A DNA stretch of 64,000 nt, taken from positions 1 to 64,000 of the forward strand of contig NZ_JFYV01000001.1 in the NCBI RefSeq assembly GCF_000632225.1, in the 5' to 3' direction. Under the pieces are notes generated by a model that was not told the DNA's origin, ran no database searches, and saw nothing but the letters and a program-made list of their open reading frames with translations. Shown here piece after piece: positions 48,322 to 57,791 of the stretch. Source of the stretch: Sphingomonas sp. RIT328. GTDB lineage: Bacteria; Pseudomonadota; Alphaproteobacteria; Sphingomonadales; Sphingomonadaceae. The position numbers and the translations under genes were made by a program. The stretch's first letter is position 1. The number at the start of each line of letters is the position of its first letter.

Positions 48322-49386
48322 TCACGGGATCAACCGATCGGCGCGCAGTCGCTCGAACAGGGCGAAGAAGGCGTCGTCGGTCGGCTGATAGGCGGTGAAG
48401 CCCAGCTTGCGGCTCTTCGACATGTCGGTGACGACTTCGATCGGCCGGCCGAGGTCGGCGTCGGTGTGCCATGGCGAGGCGAGGCGGGCGAGGTCGGGCT
48501 CAGCTAGTCCCTCGCGCGTCGCGATCTCGCGCCACAGGTTCGCGTCGTCCGCCATCTGCTGTTCGAGCGGCATCACCGTCCCGTCGAACGGCGCAACTTC
48601 CACGCCGAACCAATCGGCGATCCGCTGCCACATCCAGCTCCAGCGGAAGACATCGCCGTTGACGACATTGAACGCCTCGTTCGCCGCTGCCGGCGTGGTC
48701 GCCGCCCACAGCAGATGCCGGGCGAGCTGGCCGGCGTCGGTCATGTCGGTGAGGCCGTTCCACTGCGCCGCCGATCCGGGGAAGCGGAACGGTCGCCCCG
48801 TCTCGCGGCACATGGTCGCATAGACCGCGAGCGTCGTGCCCATGTTCATCGCATTGCCGACCGCCTTGCCGATCACTGTATGCGGACGGTGGACGCTCCA
48901 GCTGAACCCGTCGCGTTCCGCCGCGGCGAACACCTCGTCCTCCTGGGCGTAATAGAAATTCTCGACATCGAGCCGGCCCTGTTCCTCGCGGAACGGCGTC
49001 TGCGGCAGCGTGCCTTTGCCATAGGCCTCGAACGGCCCGAGATAATGTTTGAGGCCGGTGACGAGCGCGACATGGCGCGCCGCGCCATCATTGGCGCGCA
49101 GCCCGTCGAGCAGGTTGCGGACCATCGTCGCATTGACGCGGATATTCTCCGCCTCGCTGTCCTGCCGCAGCCAGGTGGTGATGAACACGGCATCGGGCCG
49201 CAGCCCGGCCAGCGCGGTGGCGGTACCCACCGCGTCGAGCAGGTCGGCGGCGACCGGGGTCACACCCTGCTGTTCGCCGGGACGACGGGCGAGGCCATGG
49301 ACCTGCCAGCCCTGTTCGACGAGCAGCGCGGCGGTAGCGCTGCCGACGATTCCGCTCGCGCCGACGATCAATGCCTGTTTGGTCAT
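48322..49386 (-). CDS. PRISE-type NAD(P)-dependent reductase (SDR family)
   Basis: Short-chain reductase of the progesterone-5-beta-reductase/iridoid-synthase-like (PRISE) group, which reduces enones. The 354-residue product has the nucleotide fold at the start (ALIVGASGIVGSATAALL), the catalytic Lys/Tyr area (TGLKHYLGPFEAYGKG; VENFYYAQEDEVFAAAERDG), and the FNVVNGDVFRWSWMWQRIAD block specific to this group. Physiological substrate unknown. It lies 13 bases upstream of the kinase gene and may share its transcript. Confidence 0.86.
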   Translation of the reverse strand: MTKQALIVGASGIVGSATAALLVEQGWQVHGLARRPGEQQGVTPVAADLLDAVGTATALAGLRPDAVFITTWLRQDSEAENIRVNATMVRNLLDGLRANDGAARHVALVTGLKHYLGPFEAYGKGTLPQTPFREEQGRLDVENFYYAQEDEVFAAAERDGFSWSVHRPHTVIGKAVGNAMNMGTTLAVYATMCRETGRPFRFPGSAAQWNGLTDMTDAGQLARHLLWAATTPAAANEAFNVVNGDVFRWSWMWQRIADWFGVEVAPFDGTVMPLEQQMADDANLWREIATREGLAEPDLARLASPWHTDADLGRPIEVVTDMSKSRKLGFTAYQPTDDAFFALFERLRADRLIP

Positions 49387-49442
49387 GCTAAGCCTTTGAT
49401 AGAACAGGCCGCTGCCAACGCAGGGGGACTGCCAAGGGTCCG

Positions 49443-50120
49443 TCAGACGCGGGCGAACAGATGGAAACGCAGCGTTGCTCGCGGCGTAAAGCCGAGCCGG
49501 CGATAGAGCGCGATCGCGCCGTCATTGTCGGCATAACTGGTCAGGAACGGCACGTCGCCCGCCGCGCGGATCGCCGTCGCGACGCTGGCGATCAGGCGCG
49601 CCGCTTTGCCGCCGCCCCGATGATCGGGATGGGTGCAGACGCCGCTGATCTCGCGAAAGCCGGGGAGCGCGAGCCGCGTGCCGGCCATTGCCACCAGCCG
49701 GCCGCCGCTGCGCATGCCGACGAAGCCGCCGAACCGGTGCGTCCGCCGGAAGAAGGGGCCGGGACGGGTGAGGGTGGCAAGGGCGAGCATCTCGGCGGCA
49801 TCGTCCTCGCCCAACGGCAGGATCCCGGCATTGTCGGGCGCCGCCACGGGGGTTTCCGCTATCATCTGGAGGCAGGCGGCGCGGCTGGTGCAGTGAAAGC
49901 CGGGCAGGGTCGCGGCCGGCGCGACTTCGATCAAGCCGATCGTCTCGCCCGGCGCGACCAGTGCGGCCAGCGCCGCGCCGTCCGGTCGGGCACCGGGTGC
50001 CAGCGCCGCGAACAGGCCATGGTCGGGATCGATCCGCCGCGCGTCGCCGTCGCCGCTCGCCAGCGGCGCCAGCCGGGTCGTCAGCGCATGCCAGACCGGC
50101 GCGTCAAGCGGATGCGACAC
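49443..50120 (-). CDS. GNAT-family N-acetyltransferase
   Basis: A 225-residue acetyltransferase. The GNAT core is at the C terminus: FVGMRSGGRLVAMAGTRLAL, EISGVCTHPDHRGGGKAARL with the acetyl-CoA-binding loop, and SYADNDGAIALYRRLGFTPR. The first 95 residues are less conserved, as in the FR47-like subgroup. The likely start is GTG 50120, two bases after the map stop, so the two are co-translated. The acceptor is unknown; action on protein N termini is a guess from the neighbour. Confidence 0.85.
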   Translation of the reverse strand: MSHPLDAPVWHALTTRLAPLASGDGDARRIDPDHGLFAALAPGARPDGAALAALVAPGETIGLIEVAPAATLPGFHCTSRAACLQMIAETPVAAPDNAGILPLGEDDAAEMLALATLTRPGPFFRRTHRFGGFVGMRSGGRLVAMAGTRLALPGFREISGVCTHPDHRGGGKAARLIASVATAIRAAGDVPFLTSYADNDGAIALYRRLGFTPRATLRFHLFARV

Positions 50121-50122
50121 GC

Positions 50123-50950
50123 TCAGCCATAAGGTGGCTGGTGATAACCGGCGGGGGAGGTGGTGAAGATCTCGCAGCCGTCGTCGGTGATACCGATCGA
50201 ATGTTCGAACTGCGCCGACAGCGAGCGGTCGCGCGTCACCGCGGTCCAGCCGTCGTCGAGCAGCTTGACGTCGGGGCGGCCGATATTGATCATCGGTTCG
50301 ATCGTGAAGATCATCCCGGGCTTGAGCTCGGGGCCGGTGCCCGGCTTGCCGACATGCACCACCTCGGGCGCGTCGTGGAACAGCCGGCCGAGGCCATGGC
50401 CGCAGAAGTCGCGCACGACGCCATAGCGATGCTTTTCCGCATGGCGCTGGATCGCATTGGCGACATCGCCCATGTGGTTGCCGGGCCGCGCCTGTTCGAT
50501 GCCGAGCATCAGGCATTCATAGGTTACCTCGACCAGCCGCCGCGCCTTCAACGGCACCTCGCCGATCAGGTACATGCGGCTCGAATCGCCATGCCAGCCA
50601 TCGACGATCGGCGTCACGTCGACATTGACGATGTCGCCCGACTTAAGCGTCTTGTCCGACGGGATGCCGTGGCAGACGACGTGGTTGATCGAGATGCACG
50701 TCGAATGCGTGTAACCGCGATAACCGAGCGTCGCCGGTACGCCGTCGCGCGCGACGATGAAGTCGTAGATCAGCCGGTCGAGCTCCGCGGTGGTGACGCC
50801 CGGCACCATATGGGGCACGAGCATGTCGAGCGTCTCGGCGGCGAGCCGGCCTGCCTTGTGCATCCCGGCGAAGGCGGCCGGGCCGTGCAATTTGATCGCG
50901 CCGGTGCGGCCTTCGGGTGCGTCGGAGGTAACGGTCACATATTCGGTCAT
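50123..50950 (-). CDS. map: Methionine aminopeptidase, type I
   Basis: Removes the initiator methionine from new proteins. The 275-residue product has the metal ligands of the pita-bread fold: two Asp in VNVDVTPIVDGWHGDSSRMY, His in FCGHGLGRLFHDAP, Glu in FTIEPMINIG and Glu in FEHSIGITDDG. Length is standard with a short extension at the start. ATG 50950 is used; the frame is open farther upstream, but without family sequence. Divergent from the cinA-like gene. Confidence 0.95.
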   Translation of the reverse strand: MTEYVTVTSDAPEGRTGAIKLHGPAAFAGMHKAGRLAAETLDMLVPHMVPGVTTAELDRLIYDFIVARDGVPATLGYRGYTHSTCISINHVVCHGIPSDKTLKSGDIVNVDVTPIVDGWHGDSSRMYLIGEVPLKARRLVEVTYECLMLGIEQARPGNHMGDVANAIQRHAEKHRYGVVRDFCGHGLGRLFHDAPEVVHVGKPGTGPELKPGMIFTIEPMINIGRPDVKLLDDGWTAVTRDRSLSAQFEHSIGITDDGCEIFTTSPAGYHQPPYG

Positions 50951-51000
50951 CGCCGCGATATAGCGTGGTCGCCGCGATTTTGCGAGGCTATGACCGGGGG

Positions 51001-51759
51001 ATGGAGCAGGAACGTATCTGGACCGCCGCGCTGGTCGTGATCGGGGATGAAATCCTCTCCGGCCGGACGCAGGACAAGAATATCGCGCAGCTGGCAAGCT
51101 GGCTCAACGTCCAGGGCATCCGCCTCGCCGAGGTGCGCGTCGTGCCGGATCGCGAGCCGGCGATCGTCGAGGCGGTCAACATCCTGCGCGCGCGCAACGA
51201 CTATCTCTTCACCACCGGCGGCATCGGCCCGACGCATGACGACATCACCGTCGACGCGATCGCCGCGGCGCTGGGCGTGGCGGTCGAGCACCATCCCGAA
51301 GCGATGGCGACGCTCGAAGCCTATTATGCGACGCGCGGCGGACTGACCGAGACGCGGGCGCGCATGGCGCGGGTGCCGGCGGGGGCGGGCCTCATCCCCA
51401 ATCGCGTGTCGGGTGCGCCGGGTATCCGGGTCGGCAACATCTTCATCATGGCCGGCGTGCCGCATATCACCGCCGGCATGCTCGACGCGCTGACCGGGAC
51501 GCTCGAAGGGGGCCGGCCGGTGGTGTCGGGCACGATCGGCTGCTGGGTCGCCGAGAGCGAGGTCGCCGATCTGCTGCGCGACTCGGAGAAGGCGCATGCG
51601 GGCGTCTCGATCGGGTCCTACCCCTTCTTCCGCGACGGGCGGACGGGGGCCAATTTCGTCGTGCGCAGTGCAGACGCGGATCTGGTCGCGCAATGCGTCG
51701 CCGATCTGACGCAGGCGCTCGAGGCGGGCGGGCGAACGGTGACGGTCGGCGGGATCTGA
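51001..51759 (+). CDS. CinA-like molybdopterin-binding domain protein
   Basis: A 252-residue protein with only the MoCF/COG1058 domain of CinA: ALVVIGDEILSGRTQDKNIA at the start, LFTTGGIGPTHDDITVDAIA and VFIMAGVPHI-type sequence (NIFIMAGVPHITAGMLDAL). It lacks the C-terminal nicotinamide-nucleotide amidase domain of full CinA, so it is a stand-alone pyrophosphatase-like domain; ADP-ribose or nucleotide hydrolysis is possible. Starts at ATG 51001, 50 bases from the divergent map. Confidence 0.88.
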   Translation: MEQERIWTAALVVIGDEILSGRTQDKNIAQLASWLNVQGIRLAEVRVVPDREPAIVEAVNILRARNDYLFTTGGIGPTHDDITVDAIAAALGVAVEHHPEAMATLEAYYATRGGLTETRARMARVPAGAGLIPNRVSGAPGIRVGNIFIMAGVPHITAGMLDALTGTLEGGRPVVSGTIGCWVAESEVADLLRDSEKAHAGVSIGSYPFFRDGRTGANFVVRSADADLVAQCVADLTQALEAGGRTVTVGGI

Positions 51760-51862
51760 GCGGGCGCGCGGCGTCTCGCGGTGGCGGTGCCGTGTCGGTC
51801 TAGCACTCGCCCTCGTCGCGCAGATGTAGGTGCGCACAGAATTCCCACCTCGGCGTACACCA

Positions 51863-51899
51863 GTATTCCCGCGCAAGCGGAACTCCAGTGGCCAAGCAG
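51863..51899 (+). repeat. 37-base dispersed repeat, copy 2
   Basis: GTATTCCCGCGCAAGCGGAA, then CTCCAGTGGCCAAGCAG, three mismatches from the copy at 24864-24900. It lies in the 292-base gap between convergent genes. Confidence 0.75.
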
Positions 51900-51925
51900 G
51901 GCGAGATCTGGCGGCAGGAAGAACT

Positions 51926-51949
51926 GGGCTCCCGCCTTGGCGGGAGCCC
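51926..51949. terminator. Hairpin in the gap before the glycosidase locus
   Basis: GGGCTCCCGC, CTTG, GCGGGAGCCC: a perfect 10-bp stem between the convergent cinA-like and GH29 genes. It could end transcription on either side, or be a part of the repeat beside it. No T run follows. Confidence 0.5.
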
Positions 51950-52051
51950 TGGTGCGCTTTACCGGAAGCCTCGCACACGCAGAGAATAGCGGTCAAATCT
52001 TCGGGACTGCTGCGCGTAATTCCCTGCCGCTGCCCATGAGCCCGCCCCGCT

Positions 52052-53962
52052 TCACCCGCTGAACGCCCCGACATCGGCGATCGCCAGCTTCGCCGCCGGC
52101 ACCGCGGTCGCCGGGAAGCTCAGCCGCAGGAAGCGCAGCTCGCGCGGCGCGGCGAACGGGATGCGCTGCGTCGCCAGCGCATAAGCGATGTTCTGGAACT
52201 CGCCTTCACCGGCGTCGGTCCAGTGCGTGCCGTCGAGGCTGGTTTCGGCATGATAGCCGCGCGGCGGCGCGCTGGCGGTGTCCGGGTGCCGCCATGGCGT
52301 CAGGCTGAACCCGGCGACGGTCTGCGCGCGGCCGAGATCGAGCGTCACGCTTGCCGGCGTCGCGGCGGGGGCGGGTTGCGACCAGATCGTGTCGCCATTG
52401 CCGTCGAGCAAAGCTTCGGCGCCCGGCGCGCTCGCCGTGACGACCTTCCAGCCGCGCGGTGACAGGGCGGTGGCATCGGCGACGCGCGGGGCGGCGACGG
52501 CGACCGGCGCGACGCTGTGGAACAGCGCGACTTCTCTGATCGCCGGGCAGGCGGGGGCGTCGAGGATCACCAGCCGCAGCCGGCGCGCGTCGATCGGCCG
52601 GGGCAGGCGGATGATCCGCTGCGCGCCGATGCAGCTCTTTTCGGCGAGCCGCTGCCAGCGGCCGCCGACCTCCGCCTCGACCGCGAAGCGGGTGACGCGG
52701 ACGCCGAGCGGCAGAAATTCGCGCAACCGGATAAGGTCGAAGCGGCGGCCCGGCGGCAGGTCGAGCGTCAGCGTCGGCGTGGTGATGCCGTCGGGCGTCG
52801 ACCAATAGCTGTCGCGATCGCCGTCGAGCACCTTGGCGGGGGCGAAGGCCGCGCCACGCGTCGCGCTCGCCGAAGCGACCGCGCCCTGCGCGAGATCCCT
52901 GGCGAAGCTCGCCTCCAGCGCCGCGCCGAAGCTCTTGAGCACCGCGACGTCGTGATCGGGGATGCGACCGCGCCGGTCGGGCGGCAGGTTGAGGTTGAGG
53001 TTGGTGCCCCGCCCGATCGATTCGTCGTGCAGCCGGATCAGCCGCTCCGGCGTCTTCACCGCGCCGTCCTCGTCGGGATGGTAGAACCAGCCGGGACGGA
53101 TCGACACGTCGGTCTCCGCCGGCCACCACAGGACACCGCCGCGGACGCCGCTGTTGCCCTCGCTTTGCACATAGGGATGATCGGGCATCGTCGGCCAGCA
53201 GGGATCGCCGGCGACGCCATCCTCGTTGCCGACCCAGCGGATGTCCGCGCCGAGCGGATCGAAGGTGCAGGCCATCGGCTGATGCTGGTGGACGAGCGCG
53301 ATGATCGACGGCCAGTTATAATATTTGGGCGCATCGATCTTCCGCGTCTCGCGGGCGCCGCCATAATAGCCGTCGCCGCCATTGGCGCCGTCGAACCAGA
53401 ATTCGAACAATTCGCCATAGCGGGTGCACAGCTCGACCACCTGCTTGCGGTAATAGTCGATATAGGCGGGGCGGCCGTATTCGGGATGATTGCGGTCCCA
53501 GGGCGACAGATACAGGCCGAACGACAGGCCGGCGCGGCGCGTCGCCTGTTCCATTTCGCGGACGATATCGCCCTTGCCGTTCTTGTAGGGGCTGTTGCGG
53601 ATGCAATGTTCGGTCAGCTGCGTCGGCCACAGGCAAAAACCGTCGTGATGCTTGGCGGTGAGGATGATGCCGCGCATCCCGCCGGCCTTGGCGGCGGCGA
53701 CGATCTGGTCCGGCGCGAAGTCGGTCGGGTTGAACAGCGCCGGGCTCTCGTCGCCATAGCCCCATTCGCGATTGGTGAAGGTGTTGATCGAGAAATGGAC
53801 GAAGGCGTAGCGTTCGCGGCGATGCCAGGCGAGCTGGCGCGGCGAGGGCGTCGCACCATAGGGCTTGGGCGCACCGGCCGTGAAGGCGGGCGCGGCGAGC
53901 GCGGGCATGGCGGTGGCGGCGAGGCCGGTGGCGAGGATGGTACGGCGGCTGAGGTCGGTCAC
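52052..53962 (-). CDS. Alpha-L-fucosidase, GH29, with two discoidin-like domains
   Basis: Removes alpha-linked fucose. The 636-residue product has a twin-arginine signal (TDLSRRTILATGLAATAMPA), the GH29 barrel with nucleophile Asp191 in FEFWFDGANGG and the TAKHHDGFCLWPTQLT and YYNWPSIIALVHQ regions, and two C-terminal F5/8-type (CBM32-like) domains (about 385-510 and 525-636, KVLDGDRDSYWSTPDG; ALLDGNGDTIWSQPAP). GTG 53962 has GGAGAG eight bases upstream. Last gene of the run. It could act on core alpha-1,3 or alpha-1,6-fucose of N-glycans. Confidence 0.92.
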   Translation of the reverse strand: MTDLSRRTILATGLAATAMPALAAPAFTAGAPKPYGATPSPRQLAWHRRERYAFVHFSINTFTNREWGYGDESPALFNPTDFAPDQIVAAAKAGGMRGIILTAKHHDGFCLWPTQLTEHCIRNSPYKNGKGDIVREMEQATRRAGLSFGLYLSPWDRNHPEYGRPAYIDYYRKQVVELCTRYGELFEFWFDGANGGDGYYGGARETRKIDAPKYYNWPSIIALVHQHQPMACTFDPLGADIRWVGNEDGVAGDPCWPTMPDHPYVQSEGNSGVRGGVLWWPAETDVSIRPGWFYHPDEDGAVKTPERLIRLHDESIGRGTNLNLNLPPDRRGRIPDHDVAVLKSFGAALEASFARDLAQGAVASASATRGAAFAPAKVLDGDRDSYWSTPDGITTPTLTLDLPPGRRFDLIRLREFLPLGVRVTRFAVEAEVGGRWQRLAEKSCIGAQRIIRLPRPIDARRLRLVILDAPACPAIREVALFHSVAPVAVAAPRVADATALSPRGWKVVTASAPGAEALLDGNGDTIWSQPAPAATPASVTLDLGRAQTVAGFSLTPWRHPDTASAPPRGYHAETSLDGTHWTDAGEGEFQNIAYALATQRIPFAAPRELRFLRLSFPATAVPAAKLAIADVGAFSG

Positions 53963-53985
53963 GAAACTCTCCGATTGGATGGCGG

Positions 53986-56337
53986 TCAGGCGCTGGCAGC
54001 GCGGCCGTGCGATGGCGGCCGGTCGGCCTTGGCGGCACCGAAGGCCGTGTTGGGCATCGCGCTCATCGTGAAGCTGAGGCGGCCGCCCTGCATCAGCTCG
54101 GCATGGCTGATCCACGACTTGGTCCACGGCCGGCCGTTGAACGTCACCGCGCGGATATACGGCGTGTCGGCGCGGTTGCCCGGCGCCTCGATCGTCAGGC
54201 TCTTGCCGCCAGGCAGGCGCAACTCGGCGCGTTCGAACAGGGGCGAGCCGAAGACATAGACCGCCTCGACCGGATCGACCGGATAGAAGCCGAGCGACGA
54301 CAGCACGAACCACGCGCTCATCTGGCCGCAATCGTCGTTGCCGATGATCCCGTCGGGGTCGTTCTTGTACATTTCGGTGCACAGGCGCCGCACCATCGCC
54401 TGCGTCTTCCACGCCGCGCCGGCATAGACGTAGAGATAGGCGACGTGATGGTTGGGCTCGTTGCCATGCGCATATTGGCCGACGAGGCCGCTGATGTCGG
54501 GCGGCGCATTGGCCGGCAGCGTCGACGGCGCGGTGAACAGCGCGTCGAGCCGCGCCTCGAACCTCGCATCGCCGCCCATATGGTCGATCAGGCCATAGAC
54601 GTCATGCTGGTTGAGGAAGGTCGCCTGCCAGCCGTTCGCCTCGGTATAGTCGCGCCACCACGGCTTGGGCATATGGCCGAGCTGGACGGGATCATAGGGC
54701 GACCACCACTGGCCGTTGGCGAAGCGCGGCTTGGCGAAGCCCGCCTTGCCGTCGATGACGTTGCGCCAGTTGCCCGACCGCTTGAGCAGCCGGTCCGCCG
54801 CGGCGCCTTCCCCCGCCGCGCGGGCGAGGTGCGCCGAGGCCCAGTCGTCATAGGCATATTCCTGCGTCCGGCTGACGCTTTCGAACCAGACGTCGGCGGG
54901 GACATAGCCCTTGGCGTCATAGACGTCGCGGCCCTTGCTGTTGTCCAGGTCGGGCGCGGTGAAGTCGAAGCTGCGCTTGGCGATCGCCGGCCAGGCGGCG
55001 GCATAATCGGCGGCGATCCCCTTGGCCTGCGCCTCGGCGAGGACCGATACCGCGTGCCAGCCGATCATCGTCCCCGTCTCGACCCCCTGCAACGGCCAGA
55101 CCGGCGGGCCGTAGACGCTCTGCTGCGTCTGGCGGATCAGGTCGTGGACCAGCGCCTGCGCCTGATCGGGGGCGACGATGGTGAGCAGCGGATGCAGCGC
55201 GCGATAGGTGTCCCACAGCGAATAGCTGCTGTACGCGCGCTCGCCCGCGCCGAGCCGGTGCGGCTTGCGGTCGAGCCCGATGTAGCGGCCGTCGACATCG
55301 GAGAAGAGCGTCGGCGCGAGCAGCGCATGATACAGCGCGGAGGCGAAGATGACGCGCTGATCGGCGCTGCCGCCGGCGATGCGCACGCCGGCGAAGGCCT
55401 CTGCCCAGCGGTCCTGCGCGGCGCGGCGCACCGCGTCGAAATCCCAGCTCTTGCCCTCGGCGGCGAGGTTGGCGCGCGCGCCGGCGACGTCGACGCCCGA
55501 AATGCCGCAGCGGACCAGGATCGGTGCCCCGCCGGCCTCGTCATAATGGAGCACCGCCTTCAGCCGGTTGCCCCGCACTGCGCGCGCGCCGGCGGGTTGT
55601 TCGGCATCGCCGTCGCCATAGAGCGTGACGCGGCTCGGCGTGCGCGAGGTCTGGAGCGCGAAATGGATATGCCGCCCCTTCGCCCAGCGGTTGACGGTGC
55701 GGCTCCCGGTCAGCGTGCCGTCGGCGTCGAGCGTCAGGCTCGCGTCGGTGATCAGCGGCGGCTGGTCGCTCTTGTCGAGAACGAGATGCGACAGGTCGAT
55801 CAGGATATGCCCCGCACCCGCGGGAAAGGTATAGCGGTGATAGCCGGTCCGTTCGGTGACGGTCAGCTCGGCGCGCACGCCGCTTTCCAGCGCAACGCGA
55901 TAATAGCCGGGCTCGGCCTGTTCGGCGGTGAACCGCTGGCGGTAGCCGGCATCGGGATCGGCGAGCGGCCCCGGCAGCAATTCGACCTTGCCGCCCGTTT
56001 TCGTGCCGGCCGTCGGCACCACCAGCACGTCGAGCATGTCGCCGATGCCGGTGCCCGACAGATGGGTATGGCTGAACCCCATGATCGACGTATCGTCGCG
56101 GTGATAGCCGGAGCAGGCGTCCCATCGCTCGACATCGGTGTCGGGGCTGAGCTGCACCATGCCGAACGGCAAAGTCGCGCCGGGATAGGTATGGCCGTGG
56201 CCGCCGGTACCGACGAACAGATTGGCCTTGGCCGGCGCGGTCGCCGCGGCGAGGACCGGCAACGGCAGGGCGAGCGGCAGGCCGGCGGCGGCGGTGCCGG
56301 CGAGCAAGGCGCGGCGGGAGAGGGTGCGATCGGTCAT
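53986..56337 (-). CDS. GH92 alpha-mannosidase (probably alpha-1,2)
   Basis: Calcium-dependent exo-alpha-mannosidase that trims mannose from N-glycans. The 783-residue product has a Tat-type signal (DRTLSRRALLAGTAAAGLPL), the N-terminal beta-sandwich (PYPGATLPFGMVQLSPD-like TYPGATLPFGMVQLSPDTD, FSHTHLSGTGIGDMLDVLV) and the helical domain with SLWDTYRALHPLLTIV, the general acid in YAHGNEPNHHVAYLYVYAG and the NDDCGQMSAWFVLSSLGFYP block. Linkage within GH92 (1,2, 1,3 or 1,4) cannot be read from sequence. ATG overlaps the GH125 stop (ATGA). Confidence 0.95.
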   Translation of the reverse strand: MTDRTLSRRALLAGTAAAGLPLALPLPVLAAATAPAKANLFVGTGGHGHTYPGATLPFGMVQLSPDTDVERWDACSGYHRDDTSIMGFSHTHLSGTGIGDMLDVLVVPTAGTKTGGKVELLPGPLADPDAGYRQRFTAEQAEPGYYRVALESGVRAELTVTERTGYHRYTFPAGAGHILIDLSHLVLDKSDQPPLITDASLTLDADGTLTGSRTVNRWAKGRHIHFALQTSRTPSRVTLYGDGDAEQPAGARAVRGNRLKAVLHYDEAGGAPILVRCGISGVDVAGARANLAAEGKSWDFDAVRRAAQDRWAEAFAGVRIAGGSADQRVIFASALYHALLAPTLFSDVDGRYIGLDRKPHRLGAGERAYSSYSLWDTYRALHPLLTIVAPDQAQALVHDLIRQTQQSVYGPPVWPLQGVETGTMIGWHAVSVLAEAQAKGIAADYAAAWPAIAKRSFDFTAPDLDNSKGRDVYDAKGYVPADVWFESVSRTQEYAYDDWASAHLARAAGEGAAADRLLKRSGNWRNVIDGKAGFAKPRFANGQWWSPYDPVQLGHMPKPWWRDYTEANGWQATFLNQHDVYGLIDHMGGDARFEARLDALFTAPSTLPANAPPDISGLVGQYAHGNEPNHHVAYLYVYAGAAWKTQAMVRRLCTEMYKNDPDGIIGNDDCGQMSAWFVLSSLGFYPVDPVEAVYVFGSPLFERAELRLPGGKSLTIEAPGNRADTPYIRAVTFNGRPWTKSWISHAELMQGGRLSFTMSAMPNTAFGAAKADRPPSHGRAASA

Positions 56338-57791
56338 AGGGGCGCCTTGAGCAATGCGGGCCGGGTCGCGGCGAGATGGAGGATGAGTTCCGCGAACAGG
56401 CCATTCGCCCAGGCGAACCAGGCGCGGGTGAATTTGGCGGGATCGTCCTGGTCGAAGCTTTCGTGGATGAAGCCGGTGCCGCCGTCGGTATGGCGCAGAC
56501 TGCGCAGCGCGGCGCGGATCGTCGCGTCGTCGGTCGCGGAAAGCGCGCGGATAGTCAGCGACATCGGCCAGATCTGGCCCGCACCGACATGCGGGCCGCC
56601 GATGCCCTCGCCGGCGCGGCCGCGGAAGAACCACGGATTGGCCGCGCTCCAGCACGCGGCCTGCGTCCGCCGCCACAGCGGATCGGCCGAGTCGACGCAG
56701 CCGAGATAGCCGAGCCCCGACAGCGACGGCACGTTGGCGTCGTCCATGAAGATGGCGTTGCCGAAGCCGTCGACCTCATAGGCCCAGACCTCGCTGCCGT
56801 CGCGCAGCCGCATCGTCCCATAGGCCTTGAGCGCCGCCTCGACCTCCGCCGCCAGCGCGGTGGCGGCGGCGGCGAGGGCGGCATCGTGCCGCGCCTCGTT
56901 GGCGACGACGGCGAGTTCGCGTAACGCCGTGACCGCGAACAGATTGCTCGGGATCAGGAAGGGATAGAGGCAGGCATCGTCCGACGGGCGGAAGCCCGAA
57001 TGGATCAGCCCGACCGGCCGCGTCGGATGGCCGTGACCCCAGAGCAACGTCTCGGTCGGCTGCGGCGCGGAGCGGCGGAAGCTGTACGGGCCGGGGCCGT
57101 CCTTCCTCTGCTGTTCGCGGAAGGTGCGGATGCTCGCGCGCGCGGCCTCCGCCCAGGTCGCGTCGAAGGGCGCGGCATCGCCGGTCGCGCGCCAGTATCC
57201 ATGCGCGAGCCGCATCGGATAGCAGAGCGAGTCGATTTCCCACTTCCGTTCGGCGACGCCCGGCTTCATCTCCGTTTCGTCCTTCTGCGACCATTCGAGG
57301 TTCGACCTGGCGGTCGGATCCTCCATGAAGGCGTTGGCATAGGGATCGATCAGGATGCAGCGCGCCTGCCGGGCGATCAGGCCGCCGATCAGTCGGCGCA
57401 GCTCGGGCGCCTTGCGGGCGAGGTGGAGATAGGGCTTCACCTGCGCCGACGAATCGCGCAGCCACAGGCAGGGGATGTCGCCGGTGATGACGAAGCTGTC
57501 CGGCTTGCCGTCCACCGTGCCGACCTGCGTCACCGTCGTGTCGAGCGTGTTCGGATAGCAATTGCCGAACATCCAGCGCAGCTTGTCGTCACCGATCCGG
57601 CCGGCGACGCGGACCAGCTCGCGCTCCACCGCGGGGCTGGTGAAGCGCCGGTCGGCCGGCGCCGGTCGTTTCGACGGCAGGGATGCGGCGAAGGCCGGCG
57701 TCGCCAGCCCCGCGGCGGCCACGACCCCGCCGGCGAGCACGCTGCGGCGGGGCAGGGCGATGTCGCCCGCGGCACGGAGTTCTCCGCTCAT
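56334..57791 (-). CDS. GH125 exo-alpha-1,6-mannosidase
   Basis: Retained family GH125 (older name DUF1237) cleaves terminal alpha-1,6-mannose in an inverting way. The 485-residue product has a Tat-like signal (ALPRRSVLAGGVVAAAGLAT), then TVTQVGTVDGKPDSFVITGD, PCLWLRDSSAQVKPYLHLAR, EIDSLCYPMRLAHGYWRATG and FMDDANVPSLSGLGYLG, all conserved GH125 blocks. It overlaps GH92 and GH3 neighbours by four bases each (ATGA), so the three enzymes are made in step. Confidence 0.93.
   Translation of the reverse strand: MSGELRAAGDIALPRRSVLAGGVVAAAGLATPAFAASLPSKRPAPADRRFTSPAVERELVRVAGRIGDDKLRWMFGNCYPNTLDTTVTQVGTVDGKPDSFVITGDIPCLWLRDSSAQVKPYLHLARKAPELRRLIGGLIARQARCILIDPYANAFMEDPTARSNLEWSQKDETEMKPGVAERKWEIDSLCYPMRLAHGYWRATGDAAPFDATWAEAARASIRTFREQQRKDGPGPYSFRRSAPQPTETLLWGHGHPTRPVGLIHSGFRPSDDACLYPFLIPSNLFAVTALRELAVVANEARHDAALAAAATALAAEVEAALKAYGTMRLRDGSEVWAYEVDGFGNAIFMDDANVPSLSGLGYLGCVDSADPLWRRTQAACWSAANPWFFRGRAGEGIGGPHVGAGQIWPMSLTIRALSATDDATIRAALRSLRHTDGGTGFIHESFDQDDPAKFTRAWFAWANGLFAELILHLAATRPALLKAPL

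Noticed and set aside
51760..52051. Possible CRISPR-like or tandem array in the gap before GH29
   Set aside because: Only one copy of the 37-base repeat and one hairpin occur here; no regular spacing or repeated units.
54007..56709. 900-codon plus-strand frame opposite GH92/GH125
   Set aside because: Shadow of the GH92 gene, which has full family sequence; same GC-bias effect as over carB.
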